A stretch of DNA of 64,000 nucleotides from Barnesiella viscericola DSM 18177 (GCF_000512915.1 NZ_CP007034.1:310001-374000); one strand, 5' to 3'. Shown: positions 1 through 9,320, counted from the stretch's first letter. A program made the numbers and translations. The notes: generated by a model from the sequence alone, not told the origin.

Positions 1-1765
1 CACTGCGCTCCGTATAACGCTTATCCCAGCTGTTATTTCGTATCTTGACATCTCTGCAACCATCTAACAGGAACGAAACCTTCTGCCAGGTATACGGACG
101 ATAATCAAAGGTCTTTATAATCTGATTATTCATGAAATACAGTCCTCGGGTAGATACGGCTCTGACAAGCGGTACATCAAACACATAAAAACGGTTATCT
201 ACAATTCGTATGTTTTTGTGATAAGGCTCCATATCTACCGTCGAGGGGATATGCGAAGGCGTAATGGTAATGACCGCCTCGCCCCATTGACTTCTGCTAC
301 CGTCTCGGTTACCAGAGGTCAAACAATTATCGAAAGTATTGTTGCGGATTGTGACATCGGTATTGGCTCCCGACTCATACCAGTAATCAAAATCGCCTTC
401 GATGAGGATTGCCGTACCGGCCGTACTAAAATAGTTGTCCTCTATGACAACCTTTTTAGGTGTAGTTACCAAAATACCACGAGCCCGATGCCTTTTTTGT
501 ATCTTGCAGTTACGAATCTCTACGGCAGCGCACCAGGTTTTGCACTCCATAAAGTCGCCATTACCGATAGCCTCGGGGACAGGCTTGTCAAATGACACGT
601 AATAGAACGAACCGTCCTCCGACAGTTTTTTGTCAGCAACAACCCCTACCTCACCTCGCTGGGCTTCGGGCTGCTTGATGAACCAATATTCATCACCTAT
701 CTGAACCGATCGGCCGGAACCTTTTCCTTCAACCGGGGCCATAACCGTATTCTGATTGACTCGACCAATTATTTTGACACTCGTGCCATGTACATTGATA
801 AAATCATCGGCTTGCCCCGTATGGGCACAATTCAAGACGCGAATGGTTCCGCCGCATTCTGAAAAATGAGAGGCATCGGCTACCGAACTGAAATATCGCC
901 CCTTGGCATCGTTGACAACCACCGAGGCATTATCCATCGTAATGTTCTCTGTGCGGTATCCCCAAAAGCCATTACTCAGGGAATGATACATTTTAATATC
1001 CTTCCACAGAATATTTCTGCTATTGGTCACACCTATACCCGTAGCAAAATAACGGACATGAAACAAAGAGACTATCGTTGTGTAAGGCTCTACCTGTATA
1101 GCTGGCTTCCCATGAAATCGCAGAACGCCTTCCGATATCTCCTCCACCGGCTTCTCAAATATATCGCCCAAGCTATTATAAGCAATCTCTTTGGTCTCCT
1201 TGTTGTATAAGGTTGAATACATGGTCATAACGGGTAATTTCCAATCCTCCCCTATGAAATACACTTTCCCATCGACGACTTCATAGGGATAGGCTTCTTT
1301 ATCGATCTTAATATCCAAATAGGAGTCGGTAGAGCCGATAATTTCTCCCTGAGATATAAAAGGTCTATCCCAGTCCACACTGAAATTCCTCATGGTCAGG
1401 CTGTCACAATCTTCAATATGAGCAATTTCCATTTTCCCATGGAAAACAAATTCCGAACCTCCTCCATCTAGTGTGAACTTATTCAACCCTTTCAAATGAA
1501 TACCCAAAGTTGCCGGTCGTTTCAGCACATCGTTTTCGTTACTTTTATCCGGATAGAAATCATATCGTCCCTTGGGGAACACCAACACAATATCATTCCG
1601 GCCCTGACAGGCCCGCAAGGCCTTCTTCAAAAATGGGCGCGTGTCCACCCCCGTATTGGGTTTCAGTCCAAAATCCTCAATTGATATTATTGTTGAAGCA
1701 CAGGTAAGACCGTTTACAACCAGCAAACACAGCCCTAATATATAATATCGCATACAACCTTTCAT
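1..1765 (-). CDS. GH110 alpha-1,3-galactosidase, secreted (3' end outside window)
   Basis: An open frame of 588 codons reads from an ATG at 1765 to the window edge without a stop; a second in-frame ATG at 1753 gives a tighter signal peptide (MRYYILGLCLLVV, then a Cys/Ala-Ser region). The translation looks like GH110: an N-terminal 'edge-of-helix' segment (ISIEDFGLKPNTGVDTRPFL), then many right-handed beta-helix turns (IRNNTF, IEDNYF, IRIVDNRF types) and the block ILIEGDFDYWYESGANTDV. An adjacent Asp pair (GQADDFINVHG, about residues 320-321) is of the kind implicated in catalysis in studied GH110 enzymes. GH110 enzymes cleave terminal alpha-1,3-linked galactose, in some cases from branched blood group B. 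It starts 9 bases after the stop of the upstream GH110-like fragment, so the two were one transcript. With the IS in place, its native promoter has probably been lost. Family fairly sure; linkage inferred. Confidence 0.82.
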   Translation of the reverse strand, partial: MKGCMRYYILGLCLLVVNGLTCASTIISIEDFGLKPNTGVDTRPFLKKALRACQGRNDIVLVFPKGRYDFYPDKSNENDVLKRPATLGIHLKGLNKFTLDGGGSEFVFHGKMEIAHIEDCDSLTMRNFSVDWDRPFISQGEIIGSTDSYLDIKIDKEAYPYEVVDGKVYFIGEDWKLPVMTMYSTLYNKETKEIAYNSLGDIFEKPVEEISEGVLRFHGKPAIQVEPYTTIVSLFHVRYFATGIGVTNSRNILWKDIKMYHSLSNGFWGYRTENITMDNASVVVNDAKGRYFSSVADASHFSECGGTIRVLNCAHTGQADDFINVHGTSVKIIGRVNQNTVMAPVEGKGSGRSVQIGDEYWFIKQPEAQRGEVGVVADKKLSEDGSFYYVSFDKPVPEAIGNGDFMECKTWCAAVEIRNCKIQKRHRARGILVTTPKKVVIEDNYFSTAGTAILIEGDFDYWYESGANTDVTIRNNTFDNCLTSGNRDGSRSQWGEAVITITPSHIPSTVDMEPYHKNIRIVDNRFYVFDVPLVRAVSTRGLYFMNNQIIKTFDYRPYTWQKVSFLLDGCRDVKIRNNSWDKRYTERS

Positions 1766-1774
1766 TTACATCTG

Positions 1775-2548
1775 TCAATCACAGTTCACAATCTCGGTTA
1801 CAGCCTCGGTTCGCTTATCGGATTCCAAGACATGATTTCCGACAAGTTCCCCACCTTTTACCGACTGGAAGCGTATCATGGGAGAGAGGCAATTCTCAAA
1901 TTCATTGTTCTTCACCGTAATGCCGCAATGCAACCCGGCGGGAGCAGGCTTTTGAGAGTATCCGCTACCCGATACATTAATGGCATACTTCCGTTTATTG
2001 CCAATGATTCTATTCCCTTCTATAAACACATTATCAGAGCACCCAGATTCCAGCCACCAGGTTTCTGGTGTAACCAGGATAGACGATATCCAGTTCCCTT
2101 CAAACACATTGTTCACGACCATACCGTTCGAAGCCTTGATCAATACGCCTCTGGATCGGTTGAATGAGAAATTGCAATCCTTCACCAGGAATCCGTTACC
2201 CATTCTGTCCCGGTTCCCCACAACTGCTCCCAACTCGAAATCTACCACTTTATCCACTACAATGTTCTGATACTGATTTTCGGGATTTAACAGTGCTGCC
2301 TTTATATTGTCATTGGAGGGTAAAGTCTTTATTCGTTCCAGTTCCTCTGCACTGATTTTTCCGCCTTCGCTTATCGATTTCACACACAGCAGGGGCAAAC
2401 GTTCTCCATCGTAAGTCACCACCTCGATCGTATCTCCTGCGGTCAAATCGCACTCTCCCAAAGGAACGATGCGAATACACCCTTCCGATGCGCCCAACGA
2501 AAAGAAATATCGGCCACCACTAGTGTCCGGAAAAAAATTCTCCGACAA
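1775..2548 (-). pseudogene. 5'-truncated GH110-like beta-helix glycosidase
   Basis: This is the C-terminal part of a second parallel beta-helix protein. Genuine coding starts at about 2523, directly at the insertion sequence; the frame runs into the IS and could only start at a TTG at 2548 inside the IS end, adding about eight foreign residues. Visible motifs include NRSRGVLIKASNGMVVNN and the block ETWWLESGCSDNVFIEGNRI, which match the neighbouring GH110 protein's RARGILVTTPKKVVIEDN and DYWYESGANTDVTIRNN. The region equivalent to the neighbour's Asp-Asp pair lies upstream of the break and is missing, as is any signal peptide, so it should be inactive. It was the first gene of a two-gene unit with the downstream GH110 gene. 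Alternative: another beta-helix glycosidase family close to GH110. Confidence 0.72.
2524..2543 (+). repeat. IS left terminal inverted repeat
   Basis: Starts TGTCCGGA followed by an A/T stretch and TTCTCC. It pairs with the right end at 3814-3833. A TTG at 2548, just inside the element, is the only start available to the truncated GH110-like frame. Confidence 0.75.
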
Positions 2549-2649
2549 TGTTTTAATTATTAAACATCAATAAGTTACAAACATCAGAAAATTTTTCGAT
2601 TAGAACATCAGTAACTTTGCGGTAGCCATCAAGAGGTTATCCGCAAGCC

Positions 2650-3819
2650 ATGAACAAAGGAAAAACAATCTTCGCTCAGATTATGTCTCTCATTAACGAA
2701 TACGAGTTCAAGAAATGTGTCGACCGCTACAAAGGTGACCGGCATGCTATCAAATTCAATTGTCGTGACCAGTTCATGGTGAAGAGTTTTGCACAGTTCA
2801 CTGACAGAGCTGGTTTGAGAGATATAGAGACTACACTTAACCTCTGCGGCGACCTCTATCGCTCCGGAATCAAGGCAATACCTCGATCCACGCTTGCGGA
2901 GGCCAACGAGAAGAAGGATTGGCGTATATATCAAGACTTTGCGATGACTTTGGTAAAGGAAGCCACGATGCTTTACAAGGATGAAAAGCTGCGAATTGGT
3001 CTTGAGGAGATGATATATGCGTTTGACAGCAGTACCATTGACCTGTGTCTTAAGTTGTGTCCATGGGCCGAGTTTCATCATGGTAAGGGTGCGTTCAAGA
3101 TACATACACTGATGGATCTGCGAGGCTCGATTCCCACATTTGTCATGCTCACGCCAGGCAAGGTTAACGATGCCAGGATGATGGACAAGATTCCTGTTGA
3201 AGCAGGTGCTTTCTACCTGATGGATAGGGGATATGTTGCCTTTGAAAAACTTTACAAGCATTTCCAGCAAAAGGGCGCCTACTTTGTTACACGCGCCAAG
3301 GACAATATGTCTTATGAGGTTATTGAGTCCAGACCTGTCAACAAAGACTCGGGCGTTCTTTCGGATGAGACTATCAGACTTGCTGGATATTACTCTACCA
3401 GAAAGTATCCCGACACATTGAGACTTGTTGTATATGAAGACATTGAGACTGGAAGAGTATATCGATTTCTGACCAACAACTTTGCGATTGACGATCCGCT
3501 GACTATTGCGGAACTCTACCGTGAACGCTGGCTGATAGAACTGTTCTTCAAATGGATCAAGCAGCATCTTCACATCAGGACTTTCTACGGCACTTCCAAG
3601 AACGCCGTGTACACGCAGATATGGATAGCCATTTGTGACTATCTGCTGCTCATCATTGCGAAGAAGCGATACGGGTTGGATCCAAGTCTTCATTCTATCT
3701 CTAACTCAATCGGACAAGTCCTCTTCCAGAGGGCGGATATCCGTGAAATTTATAATCAGCCGACAACTCCCGTTTGTGTTCCGGAGGCGGGTTCTGTCGA
3801 GCAACCTACTTTATGGTAA
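2650..3819 (+). CDS. IS4-family DDE transposase
   Basis: A 389-residue transposase that appears intact. The N-terminal ~75 residues resemble the DUF4372 domain common in Bacteroidetes IS4-like elements (KCVDRYKGDRHAIKFNCRDQ). The DDE catalytic triad is visible: D126 in YAFDSSTIDL, D192 in YLMDRGYV, and E297 in the IS4 signature YRERWLIELFFKWIKQ (Y-2-R-3-E-6-K). It should cut and paste the surrounding element through the inverted repeats at 2524 and 3833. Because no residue or frame is lost, the element may still be mobile, and other copies in the genome are likely. The start is the ATG at 2650, at a normal distance from the left inverted repeat. Confidence 0.93.
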   Translation: MNKGKTIFAQIMSLINEYEFKKCVDRYKGDRHAIKFNCRDQFMVKSFAQFTDRAGLRDIETTLNLCGDLYRSGIKAIPRSTLAEANEKKDWRIYQDFAMTLVKEATMLYKDEKLRIGLEEMIYAFDSSTIDLCLKLCPWAEFHHGKGAFKIHTLMDLRGSIPTFVMLTPGKVNDARMMDKIPVEAGAFYLMDRGYVAFEKLYKHFQQKGAYFVTRAKDNMSYEVIESRPVNKDSGVLSDETIRLAGYYSTRKYPDTLRLVVYEDIETGRVYRFLTNNFAIDDPLTIAELYRERWLIELFFKWIKQHLHIRTFYGTSKNAVYTQIWIAICDYLLLIIAKKRYGLDPSLHSISNSIGQVLFQRADIREIYNQPTTPVCVPEAGSVEQPTLW

Positions 3820-5978
3820 AATTTCTCCGGACAGCAGTGAATGTATATACCATTGTACAAGATGGTAATCAAACCGACATCTCGAAAATAACCACCGGCT
3901 TCCGAAAGATAGAAGTACGAGGGGCCGAATTGTATATCAATAACCGACGGTTAATGACCCAAGGGTACACCCCCCGTAGCCAAAATGAATGGCCGGCTAT
4001 TGGAGCGGCCTATCCCGACTGGCTACACGACTATTCCAATAAAATGCAGGTTGACGGCCACTCCCGCATCATTCGATGGGAGCATACCATGCCCTCACCG
4101 CAGGACATCAAATCCTGTGACAGAGTGGGCCTTCTGCAAATCATGCCCGGAGCCGACCGGGAAAATGACTCACAGGGTAGAGAATGGGAAATGCGATGTG
4201 AAATCATGCGCAATACAATCATTTATTGCCGAAACAACCCGAGTGTCATTTTGTGGGAAGCGGCAAACAACCTTATCAGCAAGGAACATTTAAGCAACAT
4301 GATTGCCCTACGGGATAAATGGGATTCCAGGGGTTACAAGCGCCCCATGGGCGGCCGTTCGGAAGGTCCCGAGTGGGTCTCCTGGATGTATGGCGTGCGC
4401 AAGGAAAAGTACAGACTCTCCATTGATACTGAATATCTGCGAGACGAATCGCCCAGACGCTGGTGGGATTCATACTCGGCTCCCTATTACCACAAAGAGG
4501 GTGAGTATATGCTGGTCGACAATGCCGGAGGGTGGAACAGAAACCAAGACAACATGTGTGTCATGCAGTCAATCGTTTATGAACAATACTACAAAGCAAG
4601 ACCCGGTACAGGAGAGGCTGTCTGCAACGGAGGCACACAAATATTCTTTGCCGATTCCGAGTCATTTACAAGAAGCATCGATTCGTTCAGGCGCAGCGGC
4701 TGCGTCGATGGCATGAGAGTACCCAAAGATACCTATTATGCCAACAAAACCATGTGGAGCAACACCCCCGAACTGTGGACCGAGAATGAACCGTCGGTTT
4801 TTATCCCCGGCCATTGGAATTATGATGCAGGGACAGTAAAACCGGTATATGTATTTGCCAGTCCAGGAATAGCCAGAGTCGACTTGTTGGTGAACGGTAT
4901 CCCGCAACAAGGTAAACAGGAAAACACATTCCTATACACATTCTCCAAGGTGTCATATACCCCGGGAAAGATTGAAGCCATAGGCTATGATAAAGACAAT
5001 CGTATAATGGCAACCTATCATCTTCAAACGGTTGGGGCCCCTGCCTCAGTCCGCATGAAACTCATATCACACCCCCAGGGATTGAGAGCCGATGGTTCAG
5101 ATGTCGTATTGATTGAGACCGAAATTGTAGACAAGCAAGGCAATCGGGCGCCATTGGCTCAAAATCTTGTCAAATACACCACCCAAGGCGACATCACCTG
5201 GCGAGGTGGATATTGGGAAGAAAATGTGAAAAAATATGCCAATCGGAAAGAATTGCCGGTTATCAATGGCATACATCGAGTTATACTCCGGTCGACCCTC
5301 CATACCGATACCGTAACGGTTATTGCCCAAGCCGAAGGACTTGAACCCGATACTCTTCAATTCATCGCCAACCCAATTGACGCAACCCGGGGATACTGTT
5401 CTGACCCCCCGGCCACTTTACCTGTCGCAATCGAACCTCAAAAAGAGATATACGGGAAAGATCTTCCCCGATATATCCTCCCTGCTGATGCCGAGCAAAC
5501 CAAGACTGACGGAACGGCACTCTCGGCGACCAACGAGGCCATCTTTAACCTGTCAACGGTCTTCCCACAAGGAGCCCGATTAAAGGCCAATGTACAAAAC
5601 GGTGACAGCATATACAGCGACCGTCCCTGGAAATTCAGTCAGTTACCCGAATATCTGAAAGGGGCACACTATCTGTTAGTAGCCAATGATGACGCTGGTA
5701 CTTCGGCCGGAGAAGGAATTGTTTTCAATATTGGGAAAGCAGGACGCGTTTACATCGCTTATGACGACAGGAATGTTCAATTCCCTGTGAAGAGCAGTCC
5801 AACTCCATTTAAAATCACCCATGACAAAATATATGTAAACGGGTATCCGCACACCATATACAGGAGCGAGCCCATGAATGGAGGCGAATTAACATACTTG
5901 GGAACCAACAGTTGGATTGAAAAGGCTCCTGAGGGTATAAACAACTATATCGTATTCATAACCAAAGAGACCAACTGA
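3774..5978 (+). CDS. 5'-truncated GH2-family glycoside hydrolase (beta-galactosidase-like)
   Basis: Only the sequence from about 3834 belongs to the original gene; the 5' end of the frame is IS sequence, with candidate starts at 3774 and 3813 inside the IS. The remaining ~715 residues begin at the end of the first Ig-like domain (TGFRKIEVRGAELYINNRR, MTQGYTPRSQNEWPA), followed by the TIM barrel (RNNPSVILWEAANN, where the Glu is a candidate acid/base; RRSGCVDGMRVPKDTYYANK) and C-terminal Ig-like domains (KPVYVFASPGIARVDLLVNG). The signal peptide and the N-terminal sugar-binding domain, roughly 250-300 residues, are missing, so export and activity are doubtful. I cannot place the usual Glu nucleophile with confidence; the segment LVDNAGGW sits where it would be expected. 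It is followed after 30 bases by GH97 in the same direction. Confidence 0.8.
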   Translation: MCSGGGFCRATYFMVKFLRTAVNVYTIVQDGNQTDISKITTGFRKIEVRGAELYINNRRLMTQGYTPRSQNEWPAIGAAYPDWLHDYSNKMQVDGHSRIIRWEHTMPSPQDIKSCDRVGLLQIMPGADRENDSQGREWEMRCEIMRNTIIYCRNNPSVILWEAANNLISKEHLSNMIALRDKWDSRGYKRPMGGRSEGPEWVSWMYGVRKEKYRLSIDTEYLRDESPRRWWDSYSAPYYHKEGEYMLVDNAGGWNRNQDNMCVMQSIVYEQYYKARPGTGEAVCNGGTQIFFADSESFTRSIDSFRRSGCVDGMRVPKDTYYANKTMWSNTPELWTENEPSVFIPGHWNYDAGTVKPVYVFASPGIARVDLLVNGIPQQGKQENTFLYTFSKVSYTPGKIEAIGYDKDNRIMATYHLQTVGAPASVRMKLISHPQGLRADGSDVVLIETEIVDKQGNRAPLAQNLVKYTTQGDITWRGGYWEENVKKYANRKELPVINGIHRVILRSTLHTDTVTVIAQAEGLEPDTLQFIANPIDATRGYCSDPPATLPVAIEPQKEIYGKDLPRYILPADAEQTKTDGTALSATNEAIFNLSTVFPQGARLKANVQNGDSIYSDRPWKFSQLPEYLKGAHYLLVANDDAGTSAGEGIVFNIGKAGRVYIAYDDRNVQFPVKSSPTPFKITHDKIYVNGYPHTIYRSEPMNGGELTYLGTNSWIEKAPEGINNYIVFITKETN
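3814..3833 (-). repeat. IS right terminal inverted repeat
   Basis: Read inward on the minus strand it begins TGTCCGGAGAAATTTT, matching the left end. An ATG at 3813, at the inner edge of this repeat, opens directly into the truncated GH2 frame, so the element could supply a start codon to the downstream gene. Confidence 0.75.
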
Positions 5979-6008
5979 CCCGATTAAAAATTTCGAGAAG
6001 CATAGTAT

Positions 6009-7892
6009 ATGAAAAACATCTTGTCAACTATTGCAACCCTGTGTGCTTATAGCATCTCTACTTTTGGAGCCGAGACCTTGATGAGTTCTCCCGATACATC
6101 TGTTCAAGCCAGCTTAATTCTTGACCAGGGTAATCTATCCTATTCCGTCTCCTTCTTAGGTAAAGAGACCATAGCTCCTTCCTGCTTGGGCGTGATTGTG
6201 GATAAAGATACCCTAGGCACCCACTGTACAAGCCGAGGTTATTCCCAAAAAGAGATTTACGAAAAATACCCTACCCGCGGATTCCACACAGAAGCCTTGA
6301 ATCATTGCAACGAATACACCTACGAACTTGAATCTAGGGGAATGAATTTTCGTCTACAATTCCGACTTTATAACGACGGTGTCGCTTTCAGATACGTAAT
6401 CCCAACCAAACAGAACTCAACGGCCCAGCACATCGTACATGCCGAACTGAGTTCATTTCATGTTCCCGGCGGTATTCCCGTATGGTTTTTTGAACGGCCC
6501 AATGATTGGAAACTGAAAACATATGCAGGGAAATGGGGAAAGACCATCTCCGACAGTCTGTACTGCATTTCTCCAACCGGCCCTGTGCAAGGCCCTATTC
6601 TGCTCTATGAACTGGGGAATGAACACTACATGGCTATTACGGAAGCCGCCCTCTACAATTACAGCGGTATGCGGTTAAAAGCCCGGAAAGATTGTTCCCT
6701 TCAAGTGAATTTTACCGAGGCGGAAGGCTTCGGACTTACCGGCACCATCACAACACCGTGGAGAGTCATCTTACTCACCCAAGGGCTTAACGCGTTGGTA
6801 AATACCGATATTCTAACCAATCTGAACCCGGCACCAGACCCTAGACTTTTCCCAAGTACAGACTGGATAAAGCCCGGCCGCAGTGTATGGAGCTGGTGGA
6901 GCGAGGCCAAAGGATATATGACTCCCAAGTATGAAAAGAAATTCATTGACATGGCAGCTGAATTGGGTTTTGAATATACCACTATCGACGAAGGCTGGGA
7001 AACCCAATGGACCGACAAGTGGAAGCAACTACGTGAAATATGTGAATATGCGGCTTCTAAAAAGGTGAAAGTCTTTGTTTGGAAGCACTCCGAAACGATA
7101 AATAACCCCGACAATGACTATGCAGTCATGCGCAATTTTATTGACAGTGTAGCCGCATGTGGAGCTGCCGGAGTGAAAATAGACTTCATGAACAGTGAAA
7201 GCAAACGTACAATTGATTTTGACACGAAAGCATTACAATTGTGTGCCGAGCGACAACTTTTGGTCAACTTTCATGGCTGTCAAAAACCCACCGGGGAATT
7301 CCGAACCTATCCCAATGAAATAACCCGGGAAGGTGTTCGCGGATTGGAGCTTAATAAACTGCTGCGACACATACCCGCGAATCATAATGTAGCGTTGATA
7401 TTTACAAGAGGTATTCTCAACAATAACGACTACACCCCTGTGGGATTCTCCAATCCGGGGAATACGACTTGGACACATCAACTGGCAACAGCCTATGCCT
7501 TTACGTCCCCACTAATTACCATAGCGGAACACCCTCACATGCTGCTGCACGACAAACGGCTGAAAACGATACTTCCTTTTTTGAAAGAGCTACCCTCTAC
7601 GTGGGACGAGACCCTTGTTTTACCCGGGAGCGATATTGACAAAACGGCCCTATTGGCCCGCCGGAAAGGGCAAACCTGGTATCTCATTGCATTGAACGGA
7701 AGCCAACCGTTACAATTGCCGGTAAAAACAGATTTCCTTCTTCCTGGAAAATGGAAGGCTACAATCATAGCTGATGGAGAGCAACCCGATAAAACAGTTC
7801 AACACATTCGGCATTTCGATTCGGGCATACCGCTGGATATAAATATGGCGGCCAATGGTGGGTTCGTGGCAAAAATCACACCCGCACCTTAA
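6009..7892 (+). CDS. GH97-family alpha-glycosidase, probably retaining alpha-galactosidase
   Basis: A 627-residue protein of normal GH97 length: signal peptide (ending near FGAETL), an N-terminal beta-sandwich to about residue 290, a TIM barrel (VWSWWSEAKGYMTPKYEKKF, EYTTIDEGWE, VKIDFMNSES) and a C-terminal beta domain. GH97 contains inverting alpha-glucosidases and retaining alpha-galactosidases. In the retaining group an Asp on the strand after the loop acts as nucleophile; here D392 in GVKIDFMN fits that place, favouring alpha-galactosidase. It would act in the periplasm on alpha-galactosides. It lies 30 bases after the truncated GH2 gene in the same direction, so it probably relied on the promoter lost upstream, or is now read from the IS. 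Substrate is inference; the family is clear. Confidence 0.88.
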   Translation: MKNILSTIATLCAYSISTFGAETLMSSPDTSVQASLILDQGNLSYSVSFLGKETIAPSCLGVIVDKDTLGTHCTSRGYSQKEIYEKYPTRGFHTEALNHCNEYTYELESRGMNFRLQFRLYNDGVAFRYVIPTKQNSTAQHIVHAELSSFHVPGGIPVWFFERPNDWKLKTYAGKWGKTISDSLYCISPTGPVQGPILLYELGNEHYMAITEAALYNYSGMRLKARKDCSLQVNFTEAEGFGLTGTITTPWRVILLTQGLNALVNTDILTNLNPAPDPRLFPSTDWIKPGRSVWSWWSEAKGYMTPKYEKKFIDMAAELGFEYTTIDEGWETQWTDKWKQLREICEYAASKKVKVFVWKHSETINNPDNDYAVMRNFIDSVAACGAAGVKIDFMNSESKRTIDFDTKALQLCAERQLLVNFHGCQKPTGEFRTYPNEITREGVRGLELNKLLRHIPANHNVALIFTRGILNNNDYTPVGFSNPGNTTWTHQLATAYAFTSPLITIAEHPHMLLHDKRLKTILPFLKELPSTWDETLVLPGSDIDKTALLARRKGQTWYLIALNGSQPLQLPVKTDFLLPGKWKATIIADGEQPDKTVQHIRHFDSGIPLDINMAANGGFVAKITPAP

Positions 7893-7963
7893 TGATGCCT
7901 CAAATACCGTTTAGCCCTATTGGGGTAAAAGTCTTCATCTGTTAAGTTTGTGACGTTTTTTGA

Positions 7964-7971
7964 TAAATTTG
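7964..7971 (+). promoter_or_regulatory. Bacteroidetes -7 promoter box
   Basis: TAAATTTG fits the TAnnTTTG consensus, 74 bases before the SGNH esterase ATG. A TTTG at 7947 is closer than the usual 19-21 base spacing. The 153-base gap suggests that esterase and GH95 have their own promoter apart from GH2-GH97. Confidence 0.45.
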
Positions 7972-8045
7972 AGCCTGTCGAATCACCTCTCAATTCATAA
8001 ATTTGTAAGTAGACAAATAACATACACTCATAAGAGATTCACGCC

Positions 8046-9320
8046 ATGAAAAAAAACGTATTGCTACTGTTGTTCTTTTCTTTCTTTCTTTTACAGCAAG
8101 CCTTCCCGGCTGAAAATATAGACATTCCCGGAGATGGCAAACTATCTGATGTTAATATTCTATATGTAGGCCGTTGGGACAGAAGCAATCCCAACCTCTA
8201 TCACAGTTATTGGACCGGTGCCTATCTAAGGGTCGACTTTACAGGTAGAAACATAGGGATACTGTTACAATCCGGAACCAACCTGGTCGTTTCCATCGAC
8301 GGAGAAGACTTGCGCTCGATAAATGCCACAAGTGGCCTAACCAGGCTGAATGAAGTAGAGCTGTCAGATGGAAGACATTCCCTATTGGTTGGAGCCGCCG
8401 GACAGAATGAAGAATTAACCTTCCTGGGATTAAGTTTGGACGAAGGAGCCGTAACCTATCGTGCTCAGGGCAAATTTCTGATTGAATACATCGGAGACTC
8501 TATTACCGCAACAGGGGGAGAAGACGACCAATCGGCAGCCAATTATGCCTGGTACACAGCCGAGGGATTAAATTGTGACCACACCCAAATAGCATTCAGT
8601 GGATTGGCTTTGACTACCGGATACGGTTGCTTGGAAGAAAAAATAGGTCTCGATTCGCTGTACTTCTGCTTGAAAAACTATAATCACATCGATGAACGGC
8701 CCATTCAACCATGGGATTTCAGTTATACCCCCAACATGATTGTAATCAATTTAGGGACAAATGACAAATGCGGATCAGCCACAGATGCAGTCATGAAATC
8801 GAGTATGTTCAACTTTTTGAGCCGATTGAGAAACACCTATCCCCAAACCACGTTGGTTGTCATGGAACCTTTCAACGGCTCTTATTCCGGCCCTATCGAA
8901 TCGGCCGTTGAAAAGTGTAAAACATTGGGAGACAACAATATCCAATTTGTAAAAACAGAAGGTTGGTTGACCGAAGAAGATTATAAAGACGGGACGCACC
9001 CCAATCTATCCGGTCGAGACAAAATTGTTCATAATCTCATGCCCTATTTGAAACCTCTATTGCCTTCCGACATAAAAAACGTAAAGAAGAACGACCTGAG
9101 TTTTTCTTATGACATAAACAGTCATAAAATAATCGTTCATTCATTGGACGAAATAAAAAACATCTTGCTCTACAACAGTATGGGCATGCTGGTGTATAAC
9201 AACAGCATCTCGTCCGACAGTTGTGAAATAGATTTGAGCGGATATATGAAAGGATATTATATATTGCGGGTACAGACATCTAATAACGAATTGGTTACCT
9301 ATAAAGTCTTGAAAGGATAA
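8046..9320 (+). CDS. Secreted SGNH/GDSL carbohydrate esterase (CE2-like) with T9SS-type C-terminal domain
   Basis: A 424-residue protein: signal peptide (1-~22, ends FPAEN), a beta-sandwich (~25-140), a SGNH hydrolase domain and a C-terminal tail. The catalytic blocks are visible: block I IGDSITA with nucleophile S152, block III NLGTNDK (about 237-241), and block V KDGTHPNLSG with D315 and H318. An N-terminal jelly roll joined to SGNH resembles family CE2, which deacetylates sugars. The last ~75 residues (ILLYNSMGMLVYNN, IDLSGYMKGYYILRVQ, TYKVLKG) match the pattern of type IX secretion sorting domains. GH95 follows 21 bases downstream, implying shared transcription. Removing acetyl groups would expose glycans to the neighbouring glycosidases. 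CE2 assignment is moderate; the SGNH fold is clear. Confidence 0.82.
   Translation: MKKNVLLLLFFSFFLLQQAFPAENIDIPGDGKLSDVNILYVGRWDRSNPNLYHSYWTGAYLRVDFTGRNIGILLQSGTNLVVSIDGEDLRSINATSGLTRLNEVELSDGRHSLLVGAAGQNEELTFLGLSLDEGAVTYRAQGKFLIEYIGDSITATGGEDDQSAANYAWYTAEGLNCDHTQIAFSGLALTTGYGCLEEKIGLDSLYFCLKNYNHIDERPIQPWDFSYTPNMIVINLGTNDKCGSATDAVMKSSMFNFLSRLRNTYPQTTLVVMEPFNGSYSGPIESAVEKCKTLGDNNIQFVKTEGWLTEEDYKDGTHPNLSGRDKIVHNLMPYLKPLLPSDIKNVKKNDLSFSYDINSHKIIVHSLDEIKNILLYNSMGMLVYNNSISSDSCEIDLSGYMKGYYILRVQTSNNELVTYKVLKG

Larger units (their letters stand above)
2524..3833 (+). mobile_element. IS4-family insertion sequence, about 1.31 kb
   Basis: A complete element with one transposase gene lies between imperfect terminal inverted repeats. 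The left end begins TGTCCGGAAAAAAATT and the right end, read inward on the other strand, begins TGTCCGGAGAAATTTT. The bases just outside (CCACCACTAG on the left, GCAGTGAATG on the right) show no direct repeat, although IS4-family elements normally leave target duplications of about 9-13 bp. The two flanks belong to different genes on opposite strands, each missing its 5' part. That pattern fits an IS-mediated adjacent deletion or recombination between two copies; a misassembly over a repeated element is the other explanation. Family named from the transposase; IS name not determined. Confidence 0.85.

Noticed and set aside
218-1684. Several short plus-strand frames over the GH110 gene
   Set aside because: They lie opposite a continuous 588-codon GH110 frame that is open to the window edge.
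2629-3693. 354-codon antisense frame within the insertion sequence
   Set aside because: The plus-strand frame has a full DDE transposase; the antisense translation has no recognisable feature.
7911-7930. Possible terminator after GH97
   Set aside because: The stem TTTAGCCC / GGGGTAAA has an internal mismatch and no proper T-run, so it is too weak to call.
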